Positions 48,964 to 58,673 of a DNA stretch of 64,000 nt are shown here, piece by piece. Numbering within the stretch: position 1 is the stretch's first letter; each line of letters starts with the position of its first letter. A program made the position numbers and the translations under genes. This DNA is from Pelobates cultripes. Its lineage: Eukaryota; Chordata; Amphibia; Anura; Pelobatidae. The stretch spans positions 230,653,619-230,717,618 of the forward strand of contig OW240912.1 in NCBI GenBank assembly GCA_933207985.1, written 5' to 3'. The notes beneath the pieces were generated by a model, which worked only from the letters and a program-made list of their open reading frames with translations, was not told where the DNA came from and searched no databases.

Positions 48964-49390
48964 AGGACCACTCTAGGCACCCAGACCACTTCAGCTTTAT
49001 GAAGTGGTCTGGGTGCCAGGTCCCTCTAGGATTAACGCTTTTTTTTATAAACATAGCAGTTTCAAAGAAACTGCTATGTTTATACTGAGGGTTAATCCAG
49101 CCTCCAGAGCCTCTAGTGGCTGTCTCATTGACAGCCGCTAGAGGCGCTTGCGTGCTTCTCACTGTGAAAATCACAGTGAGAGTACGCAAGCGTGCGCATT
49201 CAGCTGATGACGTCGCGAGCAAGGAGGAGAGGAGGAGTACAGCTCCCCGCCTGGCGCTGGAGAAAGGTAAGTGTTTAACCCCTTCCTCTCTCCAGAGCCC
49301 GACGGGAGGGGGTCCCTGATGGTGGGGGCACCCACAGGGCACTATAGTGCCAGGAAAACGAGTATGTTTTCCTGGAACTATAGTGGTCCT
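48964..49390. mobile_element. 427-bp TTAA-flanked multi-hairpin MITE
   Basis: TTAA at 48960-48963 and 49391-49394. Ends 'aggaccactctaggcacc' and 'ggaactatagtggtcct' are inverted. Four internal hairpins are visible, e.g. 'agaccacttcagc' with 'gaagtggtctggg', 'aacatagcagtttc' with 'gaaactgctatgtt', and 'ttctcactgtga' with 'tcacagtgagag'. Same family as 42600-42940. Confidence 0.85.
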
Positions 49391-49594
49391 TTAAGTTTTT
49401 TTCCACTGAAATTTCCTTCTTAAAATGATGTGCGTGTTATACGCCGGTGCGTGTTATACGCCGATAAATACGGTAATAAGAACAAAAGTCGGTTGAGGTG
49501 TGCCGAAACTGACGTATGGTTAGATATGTAAAAAAGAGGGCAAAAATTTAAGAAAACAATATCTTTTGCCAGACATATTTTATTTAGCAAGACA

Positions 49595-50498
49595 TTATTT
49601 AGACATTTCATGGAAAGCTAATCTGATTTCTTTTTCTGGATTAGGGATGTACCTGTTGTATGAGGAAGATTTCCAACGTCCCATGTTCTTAATGATATGT
49701 GTTGGTTCGTGATTACCGGAAGCTGCTGTGGCCGCCCCAGTACAGAATGAATGGCCAGAGAATGAATTCGGGTTGTGTCCCAATCTGAGTAACAATGTGC
49801 GTAAGTATAGCATGAATTTTTTGGTGGTTAAGGGTTTCCCTTGAATGGCTAATAGTGGGGATTTAGGGTCAGTTGTAAGCTGTGTCTTGACAAAGTTATC
49901 CAATATGTGAATTGGACACCATTTGGTAGAGGTAGGGTAATATTTAATCTCTACTGGGTGGCCAGTCTGGCTCATTTTGGTATGAGAGATTGACAGAATA
50001 TAGTGGTTGTTTACTTTAGTTAGGTGTTTTCTCTTAAGGCATGACTTAGTCGGATGCCTTCTCCACAGAAAATTCCTTGGGTCTCAGGAAACCGTAAAAG
50101 GCTATATAGGGTGCAGATTTGATTATCAGATTAGTGATATTTTCAAAAGGGGTCTCATCTAGTAGATCGGAGATGTTGCTAAATAGGTTACAATCTATTG
50201 GAAGTCTTTTAATGGGATTATAAATTGTTAGTCTCTGAAAGTCCTCTAAGGACACTTTTGATGCTAGGAATGGAGCTAGGAATGGAGCTTTGCTTGGATA
50301 AATAGTTAACATGTAGTGTTGTATGCCTGTTAAGTAAAGTTTGATTGTATTGTACGCTAATTTTAGAGATATGTGGCAAAATGTTGTGAACGCAACCATG
50401 GTTTCTATGCAAAAAACATTTATTACATAATAATCACGTACAAATTCTTTGAAAAGATCATATGCTCTGGCATAGGCTTTCTTAGTATTGAGTGACAA
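49595..50498 (-). pseudogene. Ngaro-like tyrosine recombinase, HxxR changed to HxxC
   Basis: N-terminal core-binding part: 'NTKKAYARAYDLFKEFVRDY' (50498-50400). Catalytic part: 'IAFYGFLRPKEFSV' (first Arg) and, after a break at 50045-49976, 'SGHSFCTGAATAASG' and 'NMGRWKSSSYNRYI' (catalytic Tyr). The family consensus at the second box is His-x-x-Arg. Here the codon at 49742-49744 (minus) reads TGT, so Arg is replaced by Cys, consistent with CpG decay of CGT. A recombinase lacking this Arg should be inactive. Confidence 0.82.
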
Positions 50499-50539
50499 AC
50501 CAGCCTGTGCGAACGACCTTCTGTGACTTAACAGGTTAT

Positions 50540-51062
50540 TTAGAACATTATTAGGTCTGTGAATTGTGGAGGTTCTTTGGGTTGTAAGTTTGCTGTCGGA
50601 TGAACTCTGAAAAATTCCTGCAAATTAGAACGTGAGAGTGCGTCAGCTGCATTATTCTGAATGCCTGGAATGTGAATACAATTTAGAGAGAACTGCAGAT
50701 TTGTAGCTAACCAGGTAAGTTTCCTTACTAAGTTCATGATAGCAAGGGACTGAGAGTGGCCTTTATTAATGATAACACATGCTGCCAAATTGTCTGAAAA
50801 GCACCTCACTGATTTACCTCTCCACTCTTTACCCCAAATGTGTGCTGCAGCTACAATCGGGAAAATTTCAAACAGTGCTGAGGTTGAAATTTTCTAGTGA
50901 GGTAGTCTCTGGTGGCCATAAGTCGTATACCCAGTCATTGCCAAAAATCGCTCCATAACCTATGGCACCTGATGCGTCAGTCCAAATTACTGGGGAATCG
51001 GCAGAGATGGGGGGAAAGAATAATGACCTGCCATTCCAAGAGGATAGAAATAGATGCCACAT
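50540..51062 (-). pseudogene. Ngaro-like RNase H
   Basis: Two pieces: 'VIWTDASGAIGYGAIFG' (51040-50960, first Asp of RNase H) and 'CFSDNLAACVIINKGHSQS' with 'HIPGIQNNAADALSR' (50809-50620, later Asp residues). The enzyme removes RNA from the RNA/DNA hybrid. A stop at about 50869 separates them. Confidence 0.78.
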
Positions 51063-51149
51063 TTTTAAATCGGCTCTAGCTGGTTCGTCTAAGTTAGTTC
51101 TGGAATCGTCATCGGGGAGACAGTGTAAGAGATAGAGAATTCTGGAAAT

Positions 51150-52285
51150 AAATTACCTCCCCTGTGGAATTATCCTCATTGCGAAATTGAATGACCCAAG
51201 AAGTGACTGTAGCTCTTTCCTGGTGCAAGACCCTTGTGAGGTGCAGATATAGATGTATGCCAGAATTCTATCTACCTTTTCTTGAGGCAGGCTAGCTTGC
51301 ATTGAAACTGAATTAAGTGTTATCCCCAGGAAAGTAATCTCAGTGTTGGGACCTTCTGTTTTGTCCGGGGCTACTGGAACTCCTAAATCCTCAAACAGTG
51401 ACAGCATGTGATGTAGGCTGCTTGGTGTGAAGTGGTGTGGTTCAATAGAGAGAAAATCATCCAAATAGTGAATGATTTCTGGACATCTGCATTTGTTAAG
51501 TAGGAGCCAGGTCAAAGTTTCGGCGAAAATATCAAAAATCTTGGGGCTACTTTTGGAGCCAAATGTTGGTCTGGTTGCGAAATAGTATGTGTCTTACCAC
51601 TTAACGCCATGTAGGTGCCAGAGTGATTGATGGATTGGCAGTTGTTTGAATGCATTTGTGATATCTGTTTTACTTAATCATGCTGCCTTGCCGGATTTAA
51701 TGATAGCTTGTATGGCATCGTCTATTCTTGCGTATTGTAAAGAGAAATCCTTGGATGGTATCAGTGTATTTAAGCTGGGTGTCATGGAAGAGTGAGGTGC
51801 TGAAAAATCAATGATGATTATTTTTTTATCATTAAACTTCCCTGTAGCTATGACTAGAAGGTTCGTTCTCCAGGAGGTGAAAGCTTGTAAATGGCCCAAT
51901 CATGAAACCGTTGTCGATTTCTTTGTAGAGGAATTCCTGTAGACTACTAGGGTCAGTGAGTGCTGACTGTAGGTTGGGGCATTCCAGAATTCCTGTGGGG
52001 AGTGCAACGAAATCTGTGTGAAACCCATTAGAGAAACCAGATGTGAGAAATTCTACCAGATCTAAAGAAGCATAATTAGATAGGTAACGTTGCAAATTAG
52101 GTATGTTTATTGGTGTAGACGATCTTTTAGGGTACAACCTGTTTGGGCACATTATTTTAGCATGTGCTCTGTAACAAAGTGAGCACACATGAAGGTGTCT
52201 GCAAGCATTGTAACTACAACCTCCGGCATTGAAATTGTCACAGACTTGAGCCTTGCCAAGAAAAACAATAGGCCTGCCTAATTTA
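51150..52285 (-). pseudogene. Ngaro-like reverse transcriptase
   Basis: Begins with a cysteine/histidine-rich segment ('CNYNACRHLHVCSLC') typical of the pol N-terminus of Ngaro. RT motifs: 'LQSALTDPSSLQEFL', 'LSKTDITNAFKQLPI' (first catalytic Asp), 'IHYLDDFLSIEP' (YLDD, about 51460-51500) and 'GVPVAPDKTEGPNTEITFLG'. The element reads well except for in-frame stops at about 51678 and 51592 and a shift near 51840. Confidence 0.82.
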
Positions 52286-52290
52286 TCTCT

Positions 52291-52755
52291 CTATTCTCTT
52301 GGGGCCATGTTGGGTTGAAACTCGGGGTTGGCATTGCTAGTGGAGGGAATTGCTACGTTGCTGGGACAAAAGTTAACAGTATGAGCTGCTGAGGAACATA
52401 CTGCGCATGAAGGTGTTTTGAGACCCGCAAAATGTCTACAAAATAATTCAGTGTCTAACTGGACCCAGTCGGTAGGTGTATTATATTGGGCCAGTGACGC
52501 AGCAGATCTAGATGCGAAGGACTTGTGGTAGTCATAAAAGGCGTAGCCTCTGTATTTATACGCTAAGTCTATTAACTTACGCAAATATAAATCAAGTTCC
52601 TCTCTATGGAGGTGAAAAGCAGAACAAATTACGTCCCTGTAAAGGCCTAAAGCCAGGACAAATTCAGGGATATTTAACTTTCTATTCAGTCTCAGGTTTC
52701 TAGATTTCATAACTACTGACAAGTCATCAAATGTGTATGATCTGTTCTCAATCAC
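52291..52755 (-). pseudogene. Ngaro-like gag
   Basis: 154-codon open stretch with 'YRDVICSAFHLHREELDLYL' and 'AFYDYHKSFASRSAA', the conserved core of Ngaro gag. A CCHC zinc knuckle 'CAVCSSAAHTVNFC' (C-x2-C-x4-H-x4-C) follows. The protein would package the element RNA. The reading frame is open upstream of this Met at least as far as about 52810, so the true start lies further upstream. It ends at a stop at 52291-52293, just before the start of pol. Confidence 0.78.
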
Positions 52756-53189
52756 GTCTTGAGAAGCTTTGAGTAGAGAAGCCAGACTAATGTCTTTCCC
52801 CTCTATTATGTCCCATTTTGAAAATAATACACAATATACACATAGTGCAGATGGTCCGAACTATGTAGAATGTGTAGAAAGAATAAATGGTAATTCACAA
52901 CTCACAAGAGTAGAGCCAACTGGTGACCTGGCTGTAGTGTGTAGCGCTCTGTGATCTTTATAAGGGAGATCAACCACCCAATTTGCTGTATATCCTGCTG
53001 GTTTCTTCCTCCCTTACATATACAAAGTAGAAAGGAAGGTTCCAATGATGCAAGGATCCACAATTTATTCACTACAAATATATATAAACAATATCCAAAA
53101 ATAACATATGAAATAAAATTAAAATAAAATAAGAGGTGACTTATATAAGTCAACAAATATTATAAAATAGTGTCCAATAAAATGTCCAA

Positions 53190-53225
53190 AACGCATTTCA
53201 CCAAAAATCTTGGCTTCCTCAGTTG
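53190..53225 (-). ncRNA. Hammerhead-ribozyme-like motif in the Penelope 3' region
   Basis: On the minus strand: CTGAGGA (plus 53222-53216), a stem-loop of 'agccaa' and 'ttggt' with a short A/T loop, then GAAA (plus 53199-53196). This is the conserved hammerhead order CUGANGA, stem II, GAAA. Penelope-like elements are known to carry such ribozymes in their terminal repeats, where they process the RNA. Stems I and III and the cleavage site were not verified, so activity is unproven. Confidence 0.5.
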
Positions 53226-53969
53226 GCTTGTGGTTATTCCGGCTTCTGTACTGAATATATACCTCCATAATTAGAAGATTAATTCCATCTCTGTACCCGG
53301 AAGTGGTGTAGGTGGAAAGCACGTTCCGTCCGTTGGAACGCACGTTCCGATCACGTGGTCTGTCTTCCATGAATCCGGAAGTGTGAATCTCCTCTGGTCA
53401 TGTGATTCGGCTATATTTCTTCCTCTCTTGTGGAACTCATCTATGCGTTCCACCTCCGTTCATCTTTGGCATGTCAGATGCTCAAAAAGTTAAAGTGTTC
53501 ATTCCAAGTCTATAAAGGAGGTTTTCCTCAAAACACAAGTTAAAACAACAATAATATAAAAGGTCAAATATATAGAAAGAAACACCTTGTGCTACTTATA
53601 AATATAAATAGTTTAAACACATAATACATTGGTTATAAATATATAGTTTAAATACATAATGCATTAGTTTATCCCACTTCTTAGTGCAATATGTTTATAA
53701 GAATATATATAAATATGAGTATATAAAATATATATTTAGAGATATATAAGATAGGGAAAAAACAGATGAGATAATTAAAATAAATAAATATTGGAGGGGA
53801 TAAAGATGAATAAGAATTATATAACAATATATATATTTTCCTAAAACATATTTATGAAAAAAAAACATTTTCTTTAAAAAAATTGGTTTTTATTTAAAAA
53901 AAAATTTTATAATTTTTATTTTTTTTATTTTTATTTCCTAATTCATCCTTATGGGTAATGGGAATCTTT

Positions 53970-54970
53970 TTATGATAAAAAGTGACACAATTCAAAATCT
54001 ATATTTAAGACATGGGGTACTAAAGTATTAAGATTGAAGATAAATCTAATTTCTTCAATTCCAATTTTTTTGGTAAAGTCTCCTCCCCTCCAATTTTTCT
54101 TAACTACTTTCAGTGCACAAAATGTGAGGTCTTTGGGATTTTGATTGTGAAAATGTTTAAAATGATGCAAGATGCTATGTGTTTCTATTCCCTTCTTGAT
54201 GTTTCTCACATGTTCTGATATTCTGGTGTGTAAACATCTAATAGTTCTTCCCACATATAATAAATTGCATGGGCACTTCAAAATATAAATCACATTTTTG
54301 GAGAAGCAGGTTAATTGATCTTTTATTTCAAAAGCTTTTTTCGTAAATGCTTTAATATCTTTGATATGTCTTTTCTTACTATTAGCTTCCCTACTTGCTG
54401 TGCATATTCCACATCCATAAAATCCCTTATTTTTAACCAGGAAATTATTATTACTAATATTTGCTGGATCTTTATAATTACTTTTTACTAAAACATTTTT
54501 AATATTATTGCACGTTCTATGTATGATTCTAGGTTTTGGAGGTAAAATTTTTTTTTTAAAATAGGATCATCATGTAGAAGATACCAATATTTATTAATAA
54601 CTAGTGATGTTGCGAACCGTTTGCGAACTTGCCGCGAACGGTTCGCCACGAACCGTTCGTGGCGAACTCCAGTCAGCTGACACATCCCTGCCAATCTCCG
54701 GCAGACCCTCCCTCCCAGACCCTCCCACCTCCTGGACAGCATCCATGTTGAAGCTGCCTTCAACATGGATGCTGTCCAGGAAGTAGGAGGGTCTGGGAGG
54801 GAGGGTCTGCCAGAGATTGGCAGGGATGTGTCAGCTGACCGGAGTTCACAGCGAACTGTTCGCGGCAAGTTCGCGAACGGTTCGCGACTTCACTGTTAAT
54901 AACATGTCGTACCTTCTTATTTCTGGCTGAGTAATTACAGATAAAAGGGATCTCTGTGTTTTTATTTTTT
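53970..54970 (-). pseudogene. Penelope-like ORF, C-terminal part with GIY-YIG endonuclease
   Basis: Reading on the minus strand: 'NTEIPFICNYSARNKKVRH' (about 54970-54905), then the MITE, then 'KYWYLLHDDPILKKKF', 'NKGFYGCGICTASREANSKK' (Cys-x2-Cys linker) and the GIY-YIG domain at 54293-53970. That domain has 'MIYILKCPCNLLYVGRT' (GIY and YIG positions), Arg24 in 'TRISEH', Glu80-81 in 'IGIEEIRF' and Asn89 in 'LNTL', ending 'LNIDFELCHFLS'. This nuclease cuts target DNA for retrotransposition. Frame changes occur between 54488 and 54293. The RT core is absent. Confidence 0.85.
54602..54895. mobile_element. 294-bp hAT-like palindromic MITE
   Basis: Target duplication 'ttaataac' is perfect at 54594-54601 and 54896-54903. 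Ends 'tagtgatgttgcgaacc' and the complement of 'ggttcgcgacttcactg' are inverted repeats. Almost the whole element is one palindrome, with 'ggcagaccctccctccc' and 'aacatggatgctgtcc' in both arms. 8-bp duplication indicates the hAT superfamily. Non-coding. Confidence 0.92.
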
Positions 54971-55099
54971 ACTTTTTTACCTCTTCTAAATTAGGTAACC
55001 AAGTTTGCATATAAGGCATGTGTGAAAATGAAATTACCAGAATTTTATTTTCACACATGCCATATATAAGAATTTTATTTTCACACATGCCTTTGTAGA

Positions 55100-57505
55100 A
55101 AATGGAGAAATGCTTTGGGTGCTAATGCTAAATAGTAAATTAGCGTCCTGTGGTGCACTTCATATCCGAGAGTCACATAGAACCGTCAAACACTGTGCTT
55201 ACAGTGCACTTTTAAAAATTCTAATTGTTTTGGGTGCTAAATAGTACATTTGGGGCCTGCGGTGCACTTCATATCTAAGAGTCAAGTAGAACCGTCAAAC
55301 ACTGTGCTTACAGTGCACTTTGAAAAACTGAAATAGTTTTGGGTGCTAATGCTAACTAGTACATTTGCGTCCTGCGGTGCACTTTATATCTGAGAGTCAA
55401 ATAGAACCGTCAAATACTGTGCTTACAGTACACTCTGAAAAATTGAAATTGTTTTGGGTGTTAATGCTAAGAAGTACATTTGCATCCTGCGGTGCATTAC
55501 ATATCTGAGAGTCAAATAGAACCGTCAAACACTGTGCTTACAGCGCACTTTGAAAAATTCATATTGTTTTGGGTGCTAATGCTAAATAGTACATTTGCGT
55601 CCTGCTGTGCACTTCATATCTGAGAGTCAAATAGAACCGTCAAATACTGTGCTTACAGCGCACTTTGAAAAATTCAAATTGTTTTGGGTGCTAATGCTAA
55701 ATAGTACATTTGCATCCTGCGGTGCATTACATATCTGAGAGTCAAATAGAACTGTCAAACACTGTGCATACAGTGCACTTTTAAAACTTCTAATTGTTTT
55801 GTGTGCTAAATAGTACTTTTGTGGCTTGTGGTGCACTTCATATCTGAGAGTCAAACAGAACCGTCAAACACTGTGTTACAGCGCACTTTGAAAAATTCAA
55901 ATAGTTTTGGGTGCTAATGTTAAATAGTACATTTGCGTCCTGCGGTGCACTTTATATCTGAGAGTCAAATAGAACTGTCAAACACTGTGATTACAGAGAA
56001 CTTTTAAAAATTGAAATTGTTTTGGGTGCTAAATAGTACATTTGCAGCCTGTGGTGCACTTCATATCTGAGAGTCAAATAGAACCGTCAAATATTGTGCT
56101 TACAGCGCACTTTGAAAAATTCAAATTGTTTTTGGTGCTAATGCTAAATAGTACATTTGCGTCCTGCGGTGCACTTCATATCTGAGAGTCAAATAGAACC
56201 GTCAAATACTGTGCTTACAGTACACTCTGAAAAATTGAAATTGTTTTGGGTGCTAATGCTAAGAAGTACATTTGCATCCTGCGGTGCATTACATATCTGA
56301 GAGTCAAATAGAACCGTCAAACACTGTGCTTACAGCGCACTTCTAAAAATTCAAATTGTTTTGGGTGCTAATGCTAAATAGTACATTTGCGTCCTTCGGT
56401 GCATTACATATCTGAGAGTCAAATAGAACTGTCAAACACTGTGCATACAGTTCACTTTTAAAACTTCTCATTATTTTGTGTGCTAAATAGTACATTTGTG
56501 GCCTGTGGTGCACTTCATATCTGAGAGTCAAATAGAACCGTCAAACACTGTGATTACAGTGCACTTTTAAAAATTCTAATTGTTTTTGGTGCTAAATAGT
56601 ACATTTGCGGCCTGCGGTGCACTTCATATGGGAGAGTCAAATAGAACCATCAAACACTGTGCTTACAGCGCAATTTTAAAAATTCTAATTGTTTTGGGTG
56701 TTAAATAGTACATTTGCGTCCTGCGGTGCACTTTATATCTGAGAGTCAAATAGAACCGTCAAATACTGTGCTTACAGCACACTCTGAAAAATTTAAATTG
56801 TTTTGGGTGCTAATGCTAAATAGTACATTTGCGTCCTGTGGTGCACTTCACATCCGAGAGTCAAACAGAACCGTCAAACACTGTGCTTACAGTGCACTTT
56901 TAAAAATTCAAATTGTTTTGGGTGCTAATGCTAAATAGTACATTTGCATCCTGCGGTGCATTTCATATCCGAGAGTCAAATAGAACCATCTAACACTGTG
57001 CTTACAGCGCACTTTTAAAAATTGAAATTGTTTTGGGTGCTGAATAGTACATTTGCAGCCTGCGGTGCACTTCATATCTGAGCGTCAAATAGAACCGTCA
57101 AATACTGTGCTTACAGCGTACTTTGAAAAATTCAAATTGATTTGGGTGCTAATGCTAAATAGTACATTTGCATCCTGCGGTGCATTACATATCTGAGAGT
57201 CAAATAGAACCGTCAAACACTGTGCTTACAGCGCACTTTGAAAAATTCAAATTGTTTTGGGTGCTAATGTTAAATAGTACATTTGCGTCCTGCGGTGCAC
57301 TTTATATCTGAGAGTCAAATAGAACCGTCAAATACTGTGCTTACAGCACACTCTGAAAAATTTCAATTGTTTTGGGTGCTAATGCTAAATAGTACATTTG
57401 CGTCCTGTGGTGCACTTCACATCCGAGAGTCAAACAGAACCGTCAAACACTGTGCTTACAGTGCACTTTTAAAAATTCTAATTGTTTTCGGTGCTAAATA
57501 ATACA
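55100..57505 (+). repeat. Satellite array, 109/115-bp units, main block
   Basis: About 21 units of 'ttttgggtgctaatgc', 'aaatagtacatttgcg', 'ctgcggtgcacttcat', 'atctgagagtcaaatag', 'aaccgtcaaacactg', 'tgcttacagcgcac'. The two lengths differ by a 6-base 'atgcta' duplication. Identity between units is about 85-95%. The ORFs found in it (on both strands) do not keep frame between units and are not genes. Confidence 0.95.
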
Positions 57506-58552
57506 TGTTACAAACTGCCATTTGTAACTGTTATTTTATTTGACAAATTGCCCTGCTTCCCTGTGTTATGGAGAAGCCTAATTGCCAGCCTTCTGCCCCA
57601 TGACTATGGACCTAGTGTGTATGGCGATTTGACTGTATTTGTGGGATCTGAGCGCTGTTTGGATATATTGAGCGCTCAGATCCAAGCCATCTGGGGATAG
57701 GTTGAATGTGGGGGTTCTGTTCAGTTCAATAGGAGTTATGTATTTTTGTGTCTTTTTGTGTCTTTTGCTAACATGTGGTTAATGGAGTCTGCCTCTATCC
57801 CTGGATAATTGGATTACTTTCCCCATTGTCCAGGATAGAGGCCTCTGTAAAACCGGTTTGGGCCAGAAAACCATGCTGCCAGCCAGGCCCCAAAAGACAC
57901 TTTTGCTAACTTTTGAACCCCTTGTCTGATTTGTGCCATTTTTTAATATGTTGCTCCCCTTAATGGATTGATTCCAAATATGTAATTTTTATGAAGATTG
58001 GATGTGTAGTTTGAAAGTTATAGTACATGTATAAAAACTGTATTTTTACTGTTCTGTTTTAATTATGTTATGTGATTATCTGAGGGATGGGAATTTCCCC
58101 GAATGTATATTGTTCCGATTGGTTATACTGCTAATTATGTGGGTGTCTTCCTTGCATGGGCAGAATCTCATAAAAGCAGAGTGTGTGCCATTAAACATCA
58201 GTTCTTCTTGATCCCTCTAAACGTAGCCTTGTCTCGTTATTGGAGGGAGCGGTTATAATCACACTGGGGATTGCTATGCTCTGCATGCTCCCCTGAGCTT
58301 GAGTCACTTAGCTCTTTTAAGAGCTTGTTCCTGGCACGCTCTCCTTGGAGGAAGAGTTCTTTCCCACACAGTCCTGGAGGACAGAAGCTGATCCAGGGTG
58401 GAAGGAAGACGGCGAGACTCCAGTCAAGATACGGCGGTTGTGGAGTCTGCGGTGGTTGTGGTGTCTGCTGCAGTGCTTGGGAGTCCTCAGGAAGCGCTAG
58501 GAGCATCCATCAACGGAGGGTACTCGGTCGGAGTACAAGGAGCTCCGTTACA
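57506..58552 (+). repeat. 5' LTR (1,047 bp)
   Basis: TG...CA ends. TATA-like 'cataaaag' at 58169-58176 and polyadenylation-type 'attaaa' at 58190-58195, only 14 bases downstream of the TATA box. A 13-bp stem ('ggatctgagcgct' with 'agcgctcagatcc', 57644-57683) lies in the U3 part and is broken in the 3' LTR by an 11-bp deletion. Confidence 0.94.
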
Positions 58553-58571
58553 TTGGTGGCAGCGGTGGGAT
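58553..58571 (+). promoter_or_regulatory. Primer binding site, tRNA-Leu type
   Basis: From 58554 'tggtggcagcggtgggat' is the complement of the 3' end of vertebrate tRNA-Leu, including CCA: '...ATCCCACCGCTGCCACCA'. It starts one base after the LTR. Minus-strand DNA synthesis would be primed here. Confidence 0.88.
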
Positions 58572-58673
58572 GGCGTCCTAGTGCGAGGAGAAGCAGCTCG
58601 GAGACACTGGTATCGTATGAGAGGTTATTGAGGGCAACGCTAGCCACTGTGCAGCGTCCCTAACTACAGCAGC

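Larger units (their letters stand above)
48136..49473. mobile_element. 1.34-kb inverted-repeat element flanked by TA
   Basis: TA at 48134-48135 and 49474-49475. Left end 'ccgtatttatcggcatat' matches the complement of the right end '...cgccgataaatacgg'; the inverted repeat continues for about 30 bp with a 'gtgcgtgttatacgccg' word duplicated at the right end. The interior has GC-rich palindromes, a purine-rich minisatellite and a nested MITE (48964-49390). No transposase. TA duplication fits Tc1/mariner-type mobilisation, but the superfamily is not certain. Confidence 0.75.
49560..52860 (-). mobile_element. Ngaro-like tyrosine-recombinase retrotransposon
   Basis: Minus-strand order: gag (52755-52291), RT (52280-51150), RNase H (about 51062-50540), tyrosine recombinase (50498-49595). 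This matches Ngaro-type elements of the DIRS order. Several stops interrupt pol, and one catalytic arginine of the recombinase is lost, so the copy is inactive. Terminal repeats were not resolved; 'acgtatggtta' occurs on either side of the 48136-49473 element and may belong to them. Confidence 0.82.
53050..54975 (-). mobile_element. Penelope-like retroelement, 5'-truncated
   Basis: Minus strand. C-terminal coding part from about 54970 to 53970 with a Cys-rich linker and GIY-YIG endonuclease, then a 3' region to about 53050 containing a hammerhead-like motif at 53196-53222. The RT core is missing: the satellite array starts soon after 54975. A 294-bp hAT-like MITE with perfect target duplication interrupts the coding part. 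Confidence 0.85.

Noticed and set aside
48015..49342. Long ORFs of 233 and 235 codons around the purine-rich tract
   Set aside because: They span a palindrome, a minisatellite and a nested MITE; composition only reflects the repeat.
56714..57501. Repeated ~74-codon ORFs reading 'MRPAVHFISESQIEPS'
   Set aside because: Satellite units are 109 or 115 bp, not a multiple of three, so the frame is not kept; stops recur in every unit.
55100..57505. Possible CRISPR array
   Set aside because: Units are contiguous tandem copies with no unique spacers and are too long; the genome is vertebrate.
58553..58571. tRNA gene fragment
   Set aside because: Only 18 bases complementary to a tRNA 3' end, at the exact primer-site position of an LTR element; no tRNA fold.
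58271..58663. ORFs in the LTRs (for example 130 and 141 codons)
   Set aside because: Occur in both LTRs in regulatory DNA, end at different points in the two copies, and carry no domain.
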